Assembly (NCBI GenBank): GCA_007095785.1
Contig: SFBL01000075.1
Location: 1 to 62,023 of the forward strand
DNA length: 62,023 nt
Origin: Microcystis aeruginosa Ma_SC_T_19800800_S464
GTDB lineage: Bacteria; Cyanobacteriota; Cyanobacteriia; Cyanobacteriales; Microcystaceae
Direction: 5' to 3'
Shown here one piece after another: positions 1-9,081 of this stretch. Every line of letters begins with the position of its first letter. Within the stretch, counting starts at the first letter, position 1. Under the pieces are notes generated by a model. It searched no databases. It was not told where the DNA came from and saw nothing but the letters and a program-made list of their open reading frames with translations. The translations under genes and the position numbers were made by a program.

Positions 1-202
1 CCTCTAAGCTTGTACTCTAAAACAAACATTTTGCGTTATCGACCTACCACGCAAACTACTCTAGCATACTAAAATTAAATTGGCAACTATAGATTAGAGT
101 TATTCTTAGTCGTGCTTCGTGTCACTGAGCCTGTCGAAGTGCTGTTCTATGCTGGCGGAACTTTTCATCTCCGAGGTGAAACCGAGAGATGAAAAGCCGA
201 CA
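1..202. other. Intergenic, no gene seen
   Basis: No coding region is supported here. It contains a partly palindromic segment near 121-190 (CACTGAGCCTGTCGAAGTG, then two copies of a GAGATGAAAAG-like word) of the kind dispersed through Microcystis-like genomes. Confidence 0.4.
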
Positions 203-493
203 TTATAGGTAAAAAGCGATTTCTTTGTCCTTGAGAGGGGCAAAATCGGCGGCTAACAACAGCTGATTTAATTCCTCTTGGGGGATATGTTTGGCCCCGA
301 TGCGGACAATTCGCGATCTCATCGTGTTAGAAACCCCGCTTCTTTGTCGTCCTGCTTCCAAACCCATTACCCGGTGATAAAGTTCCAATTTTGCCTGGGG
401 AATTGGGGAACCATCAAAATCAATGCCATTAGCGATCGCCACATCAATGGCATCAGCGCCCGTAGTCGTGGTTAAATTAGTTTCGGTGGACAT
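203..493 (-). CDS. Small conserved hypothetical protein
   Basis: 96 residues with no signal peptide or membrane segment. The N-terminus is Thr-rich. The rest is a compact mixed-charge helical region including ELYHRVMGLEAGR and SRIVRIGAKHIPQEELN. I do not recognise a named family; the composition is that of a cyanobacterial conserved hypothetical. The gene is divergent from the BlaI-like regulator starting at 583, so the roughly 90 bp between them should hold both promoters. The start at 493 is the only ATG that keeps the whole frame. It is probably a real gene of unknown function. Confidence 0.6.
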   Translation of the reverse strand: MSTETNLTTTTGADAIDVAIANGIDFDGSPIPQAKLELYHRVMGLEAGRQRSGVSNTMRSRIVRIGAKHIPQEELNQLLLAADFAPLKDKEIAFYL

Positions 494-582
494 AAAGACA
501 ATATAAAGGATCGTTGCTATTTTATCAGGCGATCGATATCCGCCGCTATGATCAGGAAAGTAATCTTCATTTCTGTGTAACT

Positions 583-1002
583 ATGGCTCAATTGCCGACC
601 TATCAACCAAAACAGTTATCCCTAGGCCCCCTAGAAGCGGAAATTCTTAATATTGTCTGGGAATTGGAAACCGTCAGCGTTAAGGATGTCCATGATCGCA
701 TTTTAGCGGATCCGGAACGGGACCTGGCCTATACTTCTGTGACTACGGTACTGCGTCGTTTAACTAATAAAGGCTGGTTAAGTTGTTATAAAAAGGGTCG
801 GATTTTCTACTGGAAACCGATGGTTTCTAAGGAACAAGCACAGGCAATTAAAGCCTACGAACAATTACATCGTTTTTTGGCTATTGGTAATGCGGATGTG
901 GTGGCTTCTTTTGCCGATAGTCTCGATACTGCTAGTGTGGAACAATTAAAAGCGATCGCATCTCGTTTAGATACCCTGCGTCAACAACGGAGAGAAAGCT
1001 AA
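583..1002 (+). CDS. BlaI/MecI/CopY-family winged-helix regulator
   Basis: 139 residues from ATG at 583. The frame is open upstream to 514, but those codons look unlike the family, so the start MAQLPTYQ is preferred. The core LGPLEAEILNIVWELETVSVKDVHDRI followed by YTSVTTVLRRLTNKGW is the typical BlaI/MecI winged helix, which binds DNA as a dimer. The stop overlaps the start of the next gene (TAATG at 1000-1004), an M56 peptidase. This is the classic pairing in which a BlaR1/MecR1-like membrane protease inactivates the repressor. The actual inducer is unknown. The C-terminal part has no visible extra domain. Confidence 0.88.
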   Translation: MAQLPTYQPKQLSLGPLEAEILNIVWELETVSVKDVHDRILADPERDLAYTSVTTVLRRLTNKGWLSCYKKGRIFYWKPMVSKEQAQAIKAYEQLHRFLAIGNADVVASFADSLDTASVEQLKAIASRLDTLRQQRRES

Positions 1003-1850
1003 TGCACGGTTCAATGTTATTACTAGCATTAACTATCGCTATTGGTTTACGTTGGTTTCTGCCTAGCTATCAGCGTCGTTGGCAGACAACGCTATTTTTC
1101 TTTCTCTTTCCTCCTTTGCTGCTGTTAATGACAGTTATATCGGTGGTTTGTATGGGCTATCGCGGGCAAATGCTAGGCTATAACTCTAGTTTAATAAGTT
1201 ACTTTAGTGCCATAATTTGGCTAGTTTTTGCTCTCTTTTGTTTGATAAAAATCTCCTATCAAACTTGGCAAACCCATCGGGATTTTAGCAGTTATCCCCT
1301 CAAAAAAATCACCGCTCAGAGGGCGAGAGTTTTAGCAATCGATTTTCCCTACAGTGCCAGAGTTGGCTTCTGGAAGTCGGAATTAATTGTAACCCAAGGA
1401 TTATTAAATCTCTTGGATCAAGAACATTTACAAGCAGTTTTAGCCCATGAACAAGCTCACCAAGAATATCATGACACCTTCTGGTTTTTCTGGTTAGGTT
1501 GGCTGCGATCAATGTCTTCTTGGCTGCCCAATAGTGAGAATTTATGGTCAGAATTGGTCTTCTTGCGGGAATTACGCGCCGATAAGTACGCTTCTGGACA
1601 AGTGGATTATTTACTATTAGCTGAATCCCTGCTTTTAGTGGCAGAAAAAGTTAATCAAGTAGCGGAAATAAATTTCTCCGATAGTTGCTGTGTCGCTCTT
1701 AGTGATAATTCTTTAAATAATCGTTTATTAGAGAGAATCGATGCTTTAGTCGAGTCAGAAAAACCCGAATTTCCCAGATTTAACTATCAAGTCTGGCTAT
1801 TGCTTTCCCTCTCCCTTGCTCCTTTCTTACTCTTGCCTTTACACTCCTAA
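1002..1850 (+). CDS. M56-family membrane metallopeptidase (BlaR1-like, no sensor domain)
   Basis: 282 residues. There are hydrophobic segments at about residues 4-20, 28-48 and 60-85, and a hydrophobic tail. The zinc motif HEQAH is at residues 149-153 (HExxH), with a downstream ELRADKYA helix supplying the likely third ligand, as in M56/M48 peptidases. It lacks the large extracellular penicillin-binding sensor of true BlaR1. It is therefore a minimal cyanobacterial M56 protein, presumed to cleave or control the upstream BlaI-like repressor with which it overlaps by 1 nt. The substrate is inferred from the family only. Confidence 0.85.
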   Translation: MHGSMLLLALTIAIGLRWFLPSYQRRWQTTLFFFLFPPLLLLMTVISVVCMGYRGQMLGYNSSLISYFSAIIWLVFALFCLIKISYQTWQTHRDFSSYPLKKITAQRARVLAIDFPYSARVGFWKSELIVTQGLLNLLDQEHLQAVLAHEQAHQEYHDTFWFFWLGWLRSMSSWLPNSENLWSELVFLRELRADKYASGQVDYLLLAESLLLVAEKVNQVAEINFSDSCCVALSDNSLNNRLLERIDALVESEKPEFPRFNYQVWLLLSLSLAPFLLLPLHS

Positions 1851-1852
1851 AA

Positions 1853-2293
1853 ATGACCCTAGAAGTTGGACAAAAAGCCCCCGAACTTGCCAAATTAGCA
1901 GATTTTGCTGGTCAGTGGTTGGTATTATATTTTTATCCCAAGGATAACACTCCAGGCTGCACCACAGAAGCGATCGATTTTACCGCTTTGTCACCGCAAT
2001 TTCAGCAGTTAAATGCGGTAATTTTGGGAGTTAGTCCCGATTCAGAAAAGTCCCACTGTCGTTTTATTGAAAAACACAATTTAACTATTCAATTATTGAG
2101 CGATACCGAGCATCAACTGGCGGAAATTTATCAAGTCTGGGGATTAAAAAAATTTATGGGTAAGGAATATATGGGGATTAAACGATCCACTTTCCTGATC
2201 GACCCCCAGGGAAATATTGCCTATATTTGGTCAAATGTCAAGGTAAAAGCCCATGCAGCAGCGGTTTTGAAAAAACTTGAGGAATTGCAGTAG
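1853..2293 (+). CDS. bcp: Peroxiredoxin, BCP/PrxQ type
   Basis: 146 residues, a cytoplasmic thiol peroxidase of the AhpC/TSA superfamily. The peroxidatic motif is YPKDNTPGCTTEA, with Cys36 in the usual TPGC context. The resolving Cys normally found five residues later in PrxQ is absent (Ile/Asp there), so it may act as a 1-Cys type enzyme. The C-terminal half has the usual HCRFIEKHNLTIQLLSD and GIKRSTFLID segments. The gene begins 3 nt after the M56 gene stop, so the three genes are probably one transcript. Confidence 0.9.
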   Translation: MTLEVGQKAPELAKLADFAGQWLVLYFYPKDNTPGCTTEAIDFTALSPQFQQLNAVILGVSPDSEKSHCRFIEKHNLTIQLLSDTEHQLAEIYQVWGLKKFMGKEYMGIKRSTFLIDPQGNIAYIWSNVKVKAHAAAVLKKLEELQ

Positions 2294-2449
2294 CAAGCCC
2301 TCAGTACCCAACATTTAAGGGTATGCAATCGCGCCCTTTCGTGTTAGACTAGAAAAGTTGTCAAAAATCGCACATCTAGGCGATCGGGTGTTTCTAGAAA
2401 TCTAGAAATCCAGCCCTAGATGGAGGATAAACCCGAAAAGGAGAAAAAT

Positions 2450-3247
2450 ATGCCCGTTGTCTCTCTCGCAGAATTGCTAGAGTCTGGGGTTCACTTCGGC
2501 CATCAAACGCGCCGTTGGAACCCGAAAATGTCTCAGTACATCTACACTGCCCGGAATGGGGTTCATATCATTGATTTGGTGCAAACTGCCCAATTAATCG
2601 AAGAAGCTTACGAATTTGTCCGAGGAGAAGCCGATCGCGGTAAACGCTTTTTATTCATCGGTACGAAGCGGCAAGCAGCAGGAATCATTAAACAGGAAGC
2701 TTTACGCAGCGGTAGCCACTTCGTTAACCAACGCTGGTTAGGGGGAATGTTAACCAACTGGGAAACCATTCGCGGCCGGGTAGAAAGACTCAAAGAATTA
2801 GAAGAATTGGAAAATAGCGGCGCCCTCGATAAACGACCGAAAAAAGAAGCATCGGTACTGCGTCGGGAATTAGGCAAACTAGAAAAGTACCTCGGTGGCA
2901 TTAAAACCATGCGCCGGCTGCCGGATTTAGTCATCGTAGTGGATCAGCGTCGGGAATACAACGCTATTCAAGAATGCCAAAAATTGGGCATTCCCATCAT
3001 CTCCCTTTTGGATACTAACTGTGATCCCGACTTAGTAGATGTGCCGATTCCCGCCAACGATGACGCGATTCGCTCAGTCAAACTGATTTTAGGCAAAATT
3101 GGCGATGCGATTATCGAAGGTCGTCGCGGTGGTCAAGCCGCGGTGGAAGAATACGAGGAAGACTACGAGGATGAAACCGAGTACGAGGAAGAAGGTGATT
3201 ATTCCCAATACGCCGCCGAATTTGCCAGTGGAGACGACGATAATTAG
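2450..3247 (+). CDS. rpsB: 30S ribosomal protein S2
   Basis: 265 residues from ATG at 2450, preceded by AAAAGGAG at a good spacing. An in-frame ATG at 2420 is less likely. The S2 signatures [19 protein letters not shown] near the N-terminus and [18 protein letters not shown] are clear. The C-terminal 35 residues form an acidic Glu/Tyr-rich tail ([19 protein letters not shown]), longer than in E. coli S2 but usual for cyanobacteria. It is followed by tsf in the conserved rpsB-tsf order. Confidence 0.98.
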   Translation: MPVVSLAELLESGVHFGHQTRRWNPKMSQYIYTARNGVHIIDLVQTAQLIEEAYEFVRGEADRGKRFLFIGTKRQAAGIIKQEALRSGSHFVNQRWLGGMLTNWETIRGRVERLKELEELENSGALDKRPKKEASVLRRELGKLEKYLGGIKTMRRLPDLVIVVDQRREYNAIQECQKLGIPIISLLDTNCDPDLVDVPIPANDDAIRSVKLILGKIGDAIIEGRRGGQAAVEEYEEDYEDETEYEEEGDYSQYAAEFASGDDDN

Positions 3248-3271
3248 GGAAAATTAGCTGTCGATGGCCGC

Positions 3272-3300
3272 TAGGTTCGGGGGGAAACTTTCCGAACCTA
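3272..3300 (+). promoter_or_regulatory. Inverted repeat between rpsB and tsf
   Basis: TAGGTTCGG (3272-3280) pairs perfectly with CCGAACCTA (3292-3300) around an 11-nt loop. There is no U-tract after it. It may be an attenuator, processing site or leaky terminator setting the rpsB:tsf ratio. The role is inferred. Confidence 0.5.
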
Positions 3301-3363
3301 TCGATCGGCAAAACCTGCCCCTCTCGTGGCATGATCAATTATAAGCAGTAGGTTAAGAATTTT

Positions 3364-4119
3364 ATGGCGGAAATTACAGCACAACAGGTTAAAGAACTTA
3401 GGGAAAAGACCGGCGCCGGCATGATGGATTGCAAGAAGGCGCTGACGGAAAACGCGGGGGATATAACTAAAGCGATCGAATGGTTGCGTCAAAAAGGGAT
3501 TACTTCCGCCGAGAAAAAAGCCAGTCGGGTAGCGGCAGAAGGGATGATCGGCAGTTACATCCACACCGGCAGCCGCATCGGTGTTTTAGTAGAAGTGAAC
3601 TGCGAAACCGATTTTGTTGCCCGTCGCGAGGAGTTCAAAAAATTGGTTAATGACGTGGCTATGCAGATTGCCGCTTGTCCTAACGTCGAATATGTGAAAG
3701 TAGCCGATATTCCCGTCGAAATCGCCGCCAAAGAAAAAGAAATTGAGATGGGACGGGACGATTTAGCCAATAAACCCGATAATATCAAAGAAAAAATCGT
3801 GGCCGGCCGCATTGAAAAACGTTTGAAAGAACTTTCTCTGCTCGATCAACCCTTTATCCGCGACCAGAACATCAGTGTGGAGGAGTTGATCAAACAAGCG
3901 ATCGCCGCTTTGGGAGAGAATATTCAGGTGCGTCGTTTCCAACGCTTTGTACTAGGTGAAGGGATCGAGAAAGAAGAAACGGATTTCGCCGCCGAAGTAG
4001 CCGCCCAAATGGGACAAAAAGCCCCGGAACCCGTGGCAGCAGCCCCGCAAGTGGAGGAAAAAGCCCCGGAACCCGCAGCGAAGGATAATCCGCCCGCTAA
4101 AGGCAAAAAGAAAAAGTAA
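3364..4119 (+). CDS. tsf: Translation elongation factor Ts
   Basis: 251 residues. It is the nucleotide exchange factor for EF-Tu. The N-terminal UBA-like module [22 protein letters not shown] and the motif [24 protein letters not shown] are diagnostic. The C-terminus beyond about residue 215 is a low-complexity Ala/Pro/Lys tail ending in GKKKK. Length fits the short cyanobacterial form with a single dimerisation module. It follows rpsB by 116 bp and a strong hairpin terminator lies 22 bp downstream. Confidence 0.98.
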   Translation: MAEITAQQVKELREKTGAGMMDCKKALTENAGDITKAIEWLRQKGITSAEKKASRVAAEGMIGSYIHTGSRIGVLVEVNCETDFVARREEFKKLVNDVAMQIAACPNVEYVKVADIPVEIAAKEKEIEMGRDDLANKPDNIKEKIVAGRIEKRLKELSLLDQPFIRDQNISVEELIKQAIAALGENIQVRRFQRFVLGEGIEKEETDFAAEVAAQMGQKAPEPVAAAPQVEEKAPEPAAKDNPPAKGKKKK

Positions 4120-4141
4120 GTTAAATGAAGATGAATCCGGT

Positions 4142-4166
4142 GGGGTGCGAGTTTCGTACCCCTTTT
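4142..4166 (+). terminator. Rho-independent terminator of rpsB-tsf
   Basis: GGGGTGCGA pairs with TCGTACCCC (one G-U/mismatch) around a GTT loop, followed by TTTT. It sits just after tsf. Confidence 0.8.
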
Positions 4167-4682
4167 GTCTTCAGGGGAGTGGGAATTATGAATTATCAAT
4201 TATGAATTAGCAAGTGGGAAGTGGAGAGAATCAATAAAAATAGGTAATGATTTGGTAGTACTGGTCAGCCATGTTGCTTATCTGGTATCAACTGTGTAAA
4301 ATATTTATTAATAAAAATAATTGGAGATCAATCAGTCTTTAAACCTCTGGCTTGATCAGCTGCCGTTACTTACACAGAAATTGCGAGTAAACGTCATCGA
4401 GCGGTCGGTCAAGAAACTGGTCAAACTAATCCCATGAGTATAGGCTACTTATGAGGACAGGCAAAAGGGGCAATAGATAATCAGTCTTTAATAACCGGAT
4501 TTAGTATCACCACTACAATAAAATCACTACCTCTGGTTTTAGGGAACTCTGGAACCCCCCAACAGTAGCCAGTCGTCTGGGGGTGATGCCCGATCCCATC
4601 ATACTTCATCTTTATGAGAAATACTGTATCACTAATAATTGTATCTCTATTTTGTCCTTAACTTGATTACTTATACTTACTG
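4167..4682. repeat. Intergenic region with dispersed repeat pieces
   Basis: No gene is supported in these 516 bp. It holds AATTATGAATTA-type short repeats (4188-4210) and a degenerate copy of the GAGTATAGGCTA...GACAGGCAAAAGG...AATAGATAATCAGT repeat at about 4423-4510, which is also seen twice at 32709-33019. Near 4602-4622 lies a 16+ nt word (ACTTCATCTTTATGAG) whose reverse complement recurs at about 40977-40995. Confidence 0.6.
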
Positions 4683-5618
4683 ATGATGATTAAATTTCGT
4701 GCTGAAGACTATCTAGTTTTAGTTGTTGATGATGTCAGTAAAAATCGGCAATTAGCGGTGGAGATTCTTGATTCTGCTGGTTATGCCACCATTTTTGCTA
4801 GTAGTGTTAAACAGGCAATAGAACGAGTAAAAACTACTAATCCTGACCTAATTATTCTTGACTTAATGATGCCAGAGATGGGGGGGATAGAAGTTTGTAA
4901 AAGGCTAAAAAGTGATAATTTGTACGCTCATATACCGATTATCTTTGTGACAGCTAGTAACGAAAAAAAAGATATTCTCAATGCTTTTGATTTTGGGGTT
5001 GTGGACTATGTAAATAAACCCTTTCATAGTTGGGAACTGTTAGCCAGAGTTAAAATTCATTTAGAACTGAAAAAAACTCAAGAAGAATTAAAAAATATCA
5101 ATTCTCAACTAGAAAAGCTAGTCATAACTGATAGCCTAACTGGGGTAAATAATCGTAGAGAGATTCTCGCATTGGGCGAGAAAGAATTTCAACGATGTTG
5201 TCGTTATCATCGTTATTTTTCAGTTTTACTCATCGATATCGACCATTTTAAACATATTAACGATACCTTTGGTCATCTCCTAGGGGACAAAACTTTAATT
5301 ACTGTCGCTGGGGCAATTAAAAACTGTCTGCGTCAAGTGGATAGTTTTGGGCGCTTTGGGGGCGAGGAATTTGTCGCTATTCTCCCAGAAACTAATCTTG
5401 AAGATGCTGCTGCCACAGCCCAGCGCATTTGTCAAGTAATTAACCAGCTAAATATTGAAATTGATCGACAAGAAGTGCGAGTTACTGCTAGTATTGGTGT
5501 GGCAACATTTAGCCCTCAAGATAATAATCTAGCATCGGTGATCGAGCGGGCTGATCATGCCATGTTCGCCGCTAAAAATCAAGGTAGAAATCGAGTTAGT
5601 GTCGGTAAAAAAGTATGA
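4683..5618 (+). CDS. Response regulator with GGDEF domain (diguanylate cyclase)
   Basis: 311 residues. The N-terminal receiver domain (about 10-125) has the acidic pair VVDD, phospho-acceptor Asp in LIILDLMMPEMGG and Lys in NKPF. A short coiled linker is followed by a GGDEF domain with signature GRFGGEEFVAILPET (about residues 223-237). GGEEF is a catalytically competent variant, so c-di-GMP synthesis is expected. The PleD-like architecture lacks a second receiver. The stop overlaps the start of the next gene (ATGA), so the binding protein is co-translated. No histidine kinase gene lies next to it. Confidence 0.93.
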   Translation: MMIKFRAEDYLVLVVDDVSKNRQLAVEILDSAGYATIFASSVKQAIERVKTTNPDLIILDLMMPEMGGIEVCKRLKSDNLYAHIPIIFVTASNEKKDILNAFDFGVVDYVNKPFHSWELLARVKIHLELKKTQEELKNINSQLEKLVITDSLTGVNNRREILALGEKEFQRCCRYHRYFSVLLIDIDHFKHINDTFGHLLGDKTLITVAGAIKNCLRQVDSFGRFGGEEFVAILPETNLEDAAATAQRICQVINQLNIEIDRQEVRVTASIGVATFSPQDNNLASVIERADHAMFAAKNQGRNRVSVGKKV

Positions 5619-6397
5619 AAAATTTGTTATTTATTCTTGGTTTTTTGCTCTTAGGTGTAGCCCCAAGTTTTAGCGCCGATCTCGATACGATTATACGCCG
5701 GGGAAAATTAATTGTCGCTGTCAAAAATAATCTCCCTCCCCTCGCTTTCCTTGATTCTCAGGGCAATCTGCAAGGATTGGAAATCGACATCGCTAAACGT
5801 CTAGCGTCAGAAATTCTCGGTTCTGACAGTGCTATTATTCTCAAACCCGTTAGTAATCAAGAACGTTTACAGGTGGTTATTGATGATCGGGTGGATTTGG
5901 CGATCGCTCGTGTGGCGATTACTCCTGCACGTCAGCGCTTAGTGGATTTTAGCCCCTTTTATTACCTCGATAGCAGCGGTTTTGTGACGAAAAACCCGCA
6001 ATTGCAGCGTTTAGAAGACTTAGCTAACTCTAGAATCGCCGTACTCAACGGCTCGACAACAATCGCCCTTGTGCGTTCCAATTTACCTAACGCTATCCTG
6101 CGCGGGGTTGCTTCCTATCAAGAAGCTTTAATTTTACTGGAAACTGGGGAAATAGACGCTTTTGCGGCTGATAATAGCCTTTTAACTGGTTGGGTGCAGC
6201 AATTCCCCAATTATCGTCAATTACCGATCGAGTTAGGGGCGATCGCTCTAGGAGTCGTTCTCCCTAAAGGTTTACAGTACCAAAGTCTCCGAGAACGCGT
6301 CAATCAAGCGATCGAGCGGCTAGAATCCACCGGTTGGTTAGCAGAACGGGTGAACTATTGGGGTTTACCCCTGAGAATTCGGGAAATGGGGAGATAG
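5615..6397 (+). CDS. Periplasmic amino-acid-type solute-binding protein (SBP_bac_3)
   Basis: 260 residues. The Sec signal peptide is about residues 1-20 (MKNLLFILGFLLLGVAPSFSA). The mature part follows the family-3 binding protein pattern: RGKLIVAVKNNLPPLAFLD, GLEIDIAKRLASEIL, DLAIARVAITPARQRLVDFSPFYY and the DAFAADNSLLTGW region. No transporter permease or ATPase is adjacent. It overlaps the diguanylate cyclase gene by 4 nt, so it may feed a signalling input rather than uptake; that link is inference from the overlap. Confidence 0.88.
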   Translation: MKNLLFILGFLLLGVAPSFSADLDTIIRRGKLIVAVKNNLPPLAFLDSQGNLQGLEIDIAKRLASEILGSDSAIILKPVSNQERLQVVIDDRVDLAIARVAITPARQRLVDFSPFYYLDSSGFVTKNPQLQRLEDLANSRIAVLNGSTTIALVRSNLPNAILRGVASYQEALILLETGEIDAFAADNSLLTGWVQQFPNYRQLPIELGAIALGVVLPKGLQYQSLRERVNQAIERLESTGWLAERVNYWGLPLRIREMGR

Positions 6398-6409
6398 GGA
6401 GATGGGGTG

Positions 6410-6640
6410 TGGGGGTGTGGGAATTATGAATTATGAATTATGAATTATGAAGTGGGGTGTGGGGTGTGGGGTGTGGGGTGTGGGAATTATGAATTATGAA
6501 TTATGAATTATGAAGTGGGGTGTGGGGTGTGGGGAGTTTTTTGCTGTGAACAGTGAACAGTGAACGGAAAAAACACATCTGATAACTGATCACTGATAAC
6601 TGATCACTGATCACTGATCACTGACTAAATCCTGCTATAA
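6410..6640. repeat. Short tandem repeats (GGGGTGT, AATTATG, TGATCAC)
   Basis: Two blocks of GGGGTGT heptamers alternate with two blocks of tandem AATTATG heptamers, then GTGAACA and TGATCACTGATAAC repeats. These heptameric arrays are characteristic of cyanobacterial STRRs. No coding potential. Confidence 0.85.
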
Positions 6641-6685
6641 TCTGATTGAATAAGTATAAAAATATTAATTGCTCGATCGCTAATT

Positions 6686-7222
6686 ATGGAAGATACCCTG
6701 CCGCTTATTTACGTTTCTGGATTGCTAATTTTCGTGATTGGTTTAGGAATTTTTGTCATCGTGCAAATCTTTAAAACCCGTCGAGTGGAAGGAACCTTTA
6801 ACAAGCTACAAAAGAAATTGCAAAAAGAAAAAGGTACAGCTAAAGAATACTACGAATTAGGGAGTCTTTATCTGGATAAAAAACTCTATGTTCAAGCCTT
6901 GAGTTTACTACAAAAGGCTTTAAAAATCTCTGAAGAAGAAGGCATCGACCCAGAAAATCAAGCCCTAATCTACAATGCGATCGGTTTTTCCTATTTTGCC
7001 CAAGAACAATTAGAATTAGCGATTCGTAACTACAAAGAGGCAATTAAACTTTATCCTCAATACTCGATCGCTCTCAATAATCTTGGCAATGTTTACGAAA
7101 AGAAACAAATGGCTAAAAAAGCTCTCGAAACCTACGAAGAAACTCTCAAATTTGATCCTAATAATACCGTAGCGAAAAAGCGCACCGAATCCCTGCGTAA
7201 ACGCTTTGCTGAATCGAAATAG
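6686..7222 (+). CDS. ycf37: Ycf37-like TPR protein, photosystem I assembly
   Basis: 178 residues. One N-terminal transmembrane helix (about residues 7-27, LIYVSGLLIFVIGLGIFVIVQ) is followed by RR and an amphipathic linker, then three TPR units over about residues 52-160 (for example NQALIYNAIGFSYFAQEQLELAIRNYKEAIKLYP). Length and architecture match cyanobacterial and plastid Ycf37, which is membrane-anchored and assists photosystem I accumulation. Assignment rests on architecture and overall similarity. It is monocistronic, with STRRs upstream and a terminator downstream. Confidence 0.8.
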   Translation: MEDTLPLIYVSGLLIFVIGLGIFVIVQIFKTRRVEGTFNKLQKKLQKEKGTAKEYYELGSLYLDKKLYVQALSLLQKALKISEEEGIDPENQALIYNAIGFSYFAQEQLELAIRNYKEAIKLYPQYSIALNNLGNVYEKKQMAKKALETYEETLKFDPNNTVAKKRTESLRKRFAESK

Positions 7223-7248
7223 TTTTGACTACTGATCAAATTCTTTTT

Positions 7249-7283
7249 AGAGATCGAAGAATCTTCGATCTCTTTCTTTATTT
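7249..7283 (+). terminator. Terminator of ycf37
   Basis: Perfect 12-nt inverted repeat AGAGATCGAAGA (7249-7260) / TCTTCGATCTCT (7262-7273), followed by the U-rich TTCTTTATTTC. It lies between the convergent ycf37 and SLC13 genes. Confidence 0.8.
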
Positions 7284-9077
7284 CAAGCCATAAAACAAGA
7301 CAATTAAACTAGGGGTTAAAATCGTCAAAATTAAATTTAGGGGCGCACCCAAACGGGTAAAATCGAGGAATTTATAGCCGCCAGGTGCATAAACCATGGT
7401 ATTAGTTTGATAGCCAATTGGTGTTAGATAACTATTAGAAGCAGCAAAGGTGACAGCATACATAAAAGCCAAAGGATTTAAACCCAAAGTTTTCGCCACT
7501 TCCACGGCGACGGGAATCATTAACACCACGGCGGCGTTATTAGAGAGGATTTCAGTTAAAACTGAGGTAATTAGATAGAAGAAAACTAATATCCAAAAAC
7601 CCGAAAGATGGCCGCCGATAGCCACTAAATTATCTGCCAACCATTTAGTCGTTCCTGAGTTATCCATGGCAGTACCTAGGGGAATTAAACCCGCTAATAA
7701 AAAAATAATATCCCAACGAATGGAACCATAGACTTCCCCGGGTTTTAGACAGCCAGTAATTACCATTAAAACCACCCCAACTAAACTGGTGACGAGAATC
7801 GGTTGAATATCAAAAGCGGCAATAATAATCACTAACAAAGTAATCATTAAAGCAATAATTCCCTTATCCTTTCGGAGAGATTCGATGTCTTTCTCTTCTA
7901 AGACTAATAATTCTCGCGTGGTTTGTAACCCCACAAAACTCTGTTTGGGTCCCTGAACCAAGAGCAAATCGCCAAACTTTAAAGGAATTTTTCCTAATCT
8001 TCCTTGCAGTAATTCCGAACCACGTCTAATCGCTAGAACCGTTGCGTTATAACGCTGACGGAATTTCAAATCTTTTAAAGTTGTCCCAATTAAACGGGAA
8101 TTAGAGAGAATCAAAACCTCGGCTAATTTTTCCTCACCTGTAGTAATTGTAGATTCAATATCTCCTTTCTGAAATTTGAGATCAGCAAAAATTTCTAATC
8201 CCCGTTCATCCTTAATCTTTAATAGTTCTTCCCGACTACTGTGAACGATTAAAATATCGCCAGCATTGAGAACTTTATCGGCTAAAGGTTGGGGTAAATG
8301 TACCTTATTTCTGATTAATTCCAACACATCAAAGTCAAACTTTCTTTGTAGTCCACTTTCGGATAAAGTTTGACCGATAAGATTAGAACGAGGGCTAATA
8401 ATTACCTCACTCAGATATACTTTAGAACCATAATCATCGTCTAAAAATTCCCCCGTAGAAGATTTGCGATCGGGTAGTAATTTCGGGGCAAAAATTGTTA
8501 AATAAATCAAACCTGCTAAAAAAGTTACTACTCCCAAAGCAGTGAATTGAAATAAGCTAAATTGCCCATAACCCAGCTTGGCAGAAATACCACTAGCGAG
8601 AATGTTTGTAGAAGTTCCCACCACGGTAATCATCCCCGCTAAAACCGTGGCGTAGGAAAGGGGAATTAATAACTTAGAAGGAGAAATTTTTTGTTTTTTA
8701 CACCAATCTTCGACGATAGGTAAAAAGATCGCCACCACTGCCGTGTTATTAATAAAAGCACTAATTGGCCCCACTAATGCCCCTAGAACAAATACCTGTT
8801 GGTGGGGACTTTTGCCCCCCCAAACCAACAAGCGATCGCGAATTACTTGAATCACTCCCGTGCGGGTAATTCCGGCACTAAGCACAAACATCGCCATCAC
8901 TGTCACCGTGGCAGAATTACTAAATCCGGCGATACCTTCTTCGGGAGTAACTAAACCCAAAAGAATGAGGACAATCGCCACGCATAAAGCGGTTAAATCT
9001 ACCGGTAGCCATTCCGCCACGAAAGCGACTAAAGCAACGACTAAAACCGTTAAAGTCAGAATAATTGGTGTTGGCAT
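7278..9077 (-). CDS. SLC13/DASS-type permease with two RCK_C domains
   Basis: 599 residues. Hydrophobic membrane halves (about 1-200 and 400-599) flank a soluble central region (about 210-390) with two TrkA-C-like modules, typified by LELIRNKVHLPQPLADKVLNAGDILIV and RRGSELLQGRLGKIPLKFGDLLLVQGP. The motif VGTSTNILASG and the C-terminal SNNAAVVLMIPVAVEVAKTLGLNP are DASS transporter signatures. Substrate is likely a divalent anion such as sulfate or a dicarboxylate; the sequence does not tell which. It starts only 4 bp after the P-type ATPase gene, so the two are probably one operon. Confidence 0.9.
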   Translation of the reverse strand: MPTPIILTLTVLVVALVAFVAEWLPVDLTALCVAIVLILLGLVTPEEGIAGFSNSATVTVMAMFVLSAGITRTGVIQVIRDRLLVWGGKSPHQQVFVLGALVGPISAFINNTAVVAIFLPIVEDWCKKQKISPSKLLIPLSYATVLAGMITVVGTSTNILASGISAKLGYGQFSLFQFTALGVVTFLAGLIYLTIFAPKLLPDRKSSTGEFLDDDYGSKVYLSEVIISPRSNLIGQTLSESGLQRKFDFDVLELIRNKVHLPQPLADKVLNAGDILIVHSSREELLKIKDERGLEIFADLKFQKGDIESTITTGEEKLAEVLILSNSRLIGTTLKDLKFRQRYNATVLAIRRGSELLQGRLGKIPLKFGDLLLVQGPKQSFVGLQTTRELLVLEEKDIESLRKDKGIIALMITLLVIIIAAFDIQPILVTSLVGVVLMVITGCLKPGEVYGSIRWDIIFLLAGLIPLGTAMDNSGTTKWLADNLVAIGGHLSGFWILVFFYLITSVLTEILSNNAAVVLMIPVAVEVAKTLGLNPLAFMYAVTFAASNSYLTPIGYQTNTMVYAPGGYKFLDFTRLGAPLNLILTILTPSLIVLFYGLK

Positions 9078-9081
9078 TGAT

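Noticed and set aside
6410-6640. Regularly spaced repeats suggesting a CRISPR array
   Set aside because: Units are simple heptamer tandems without unique spacers of constant length.
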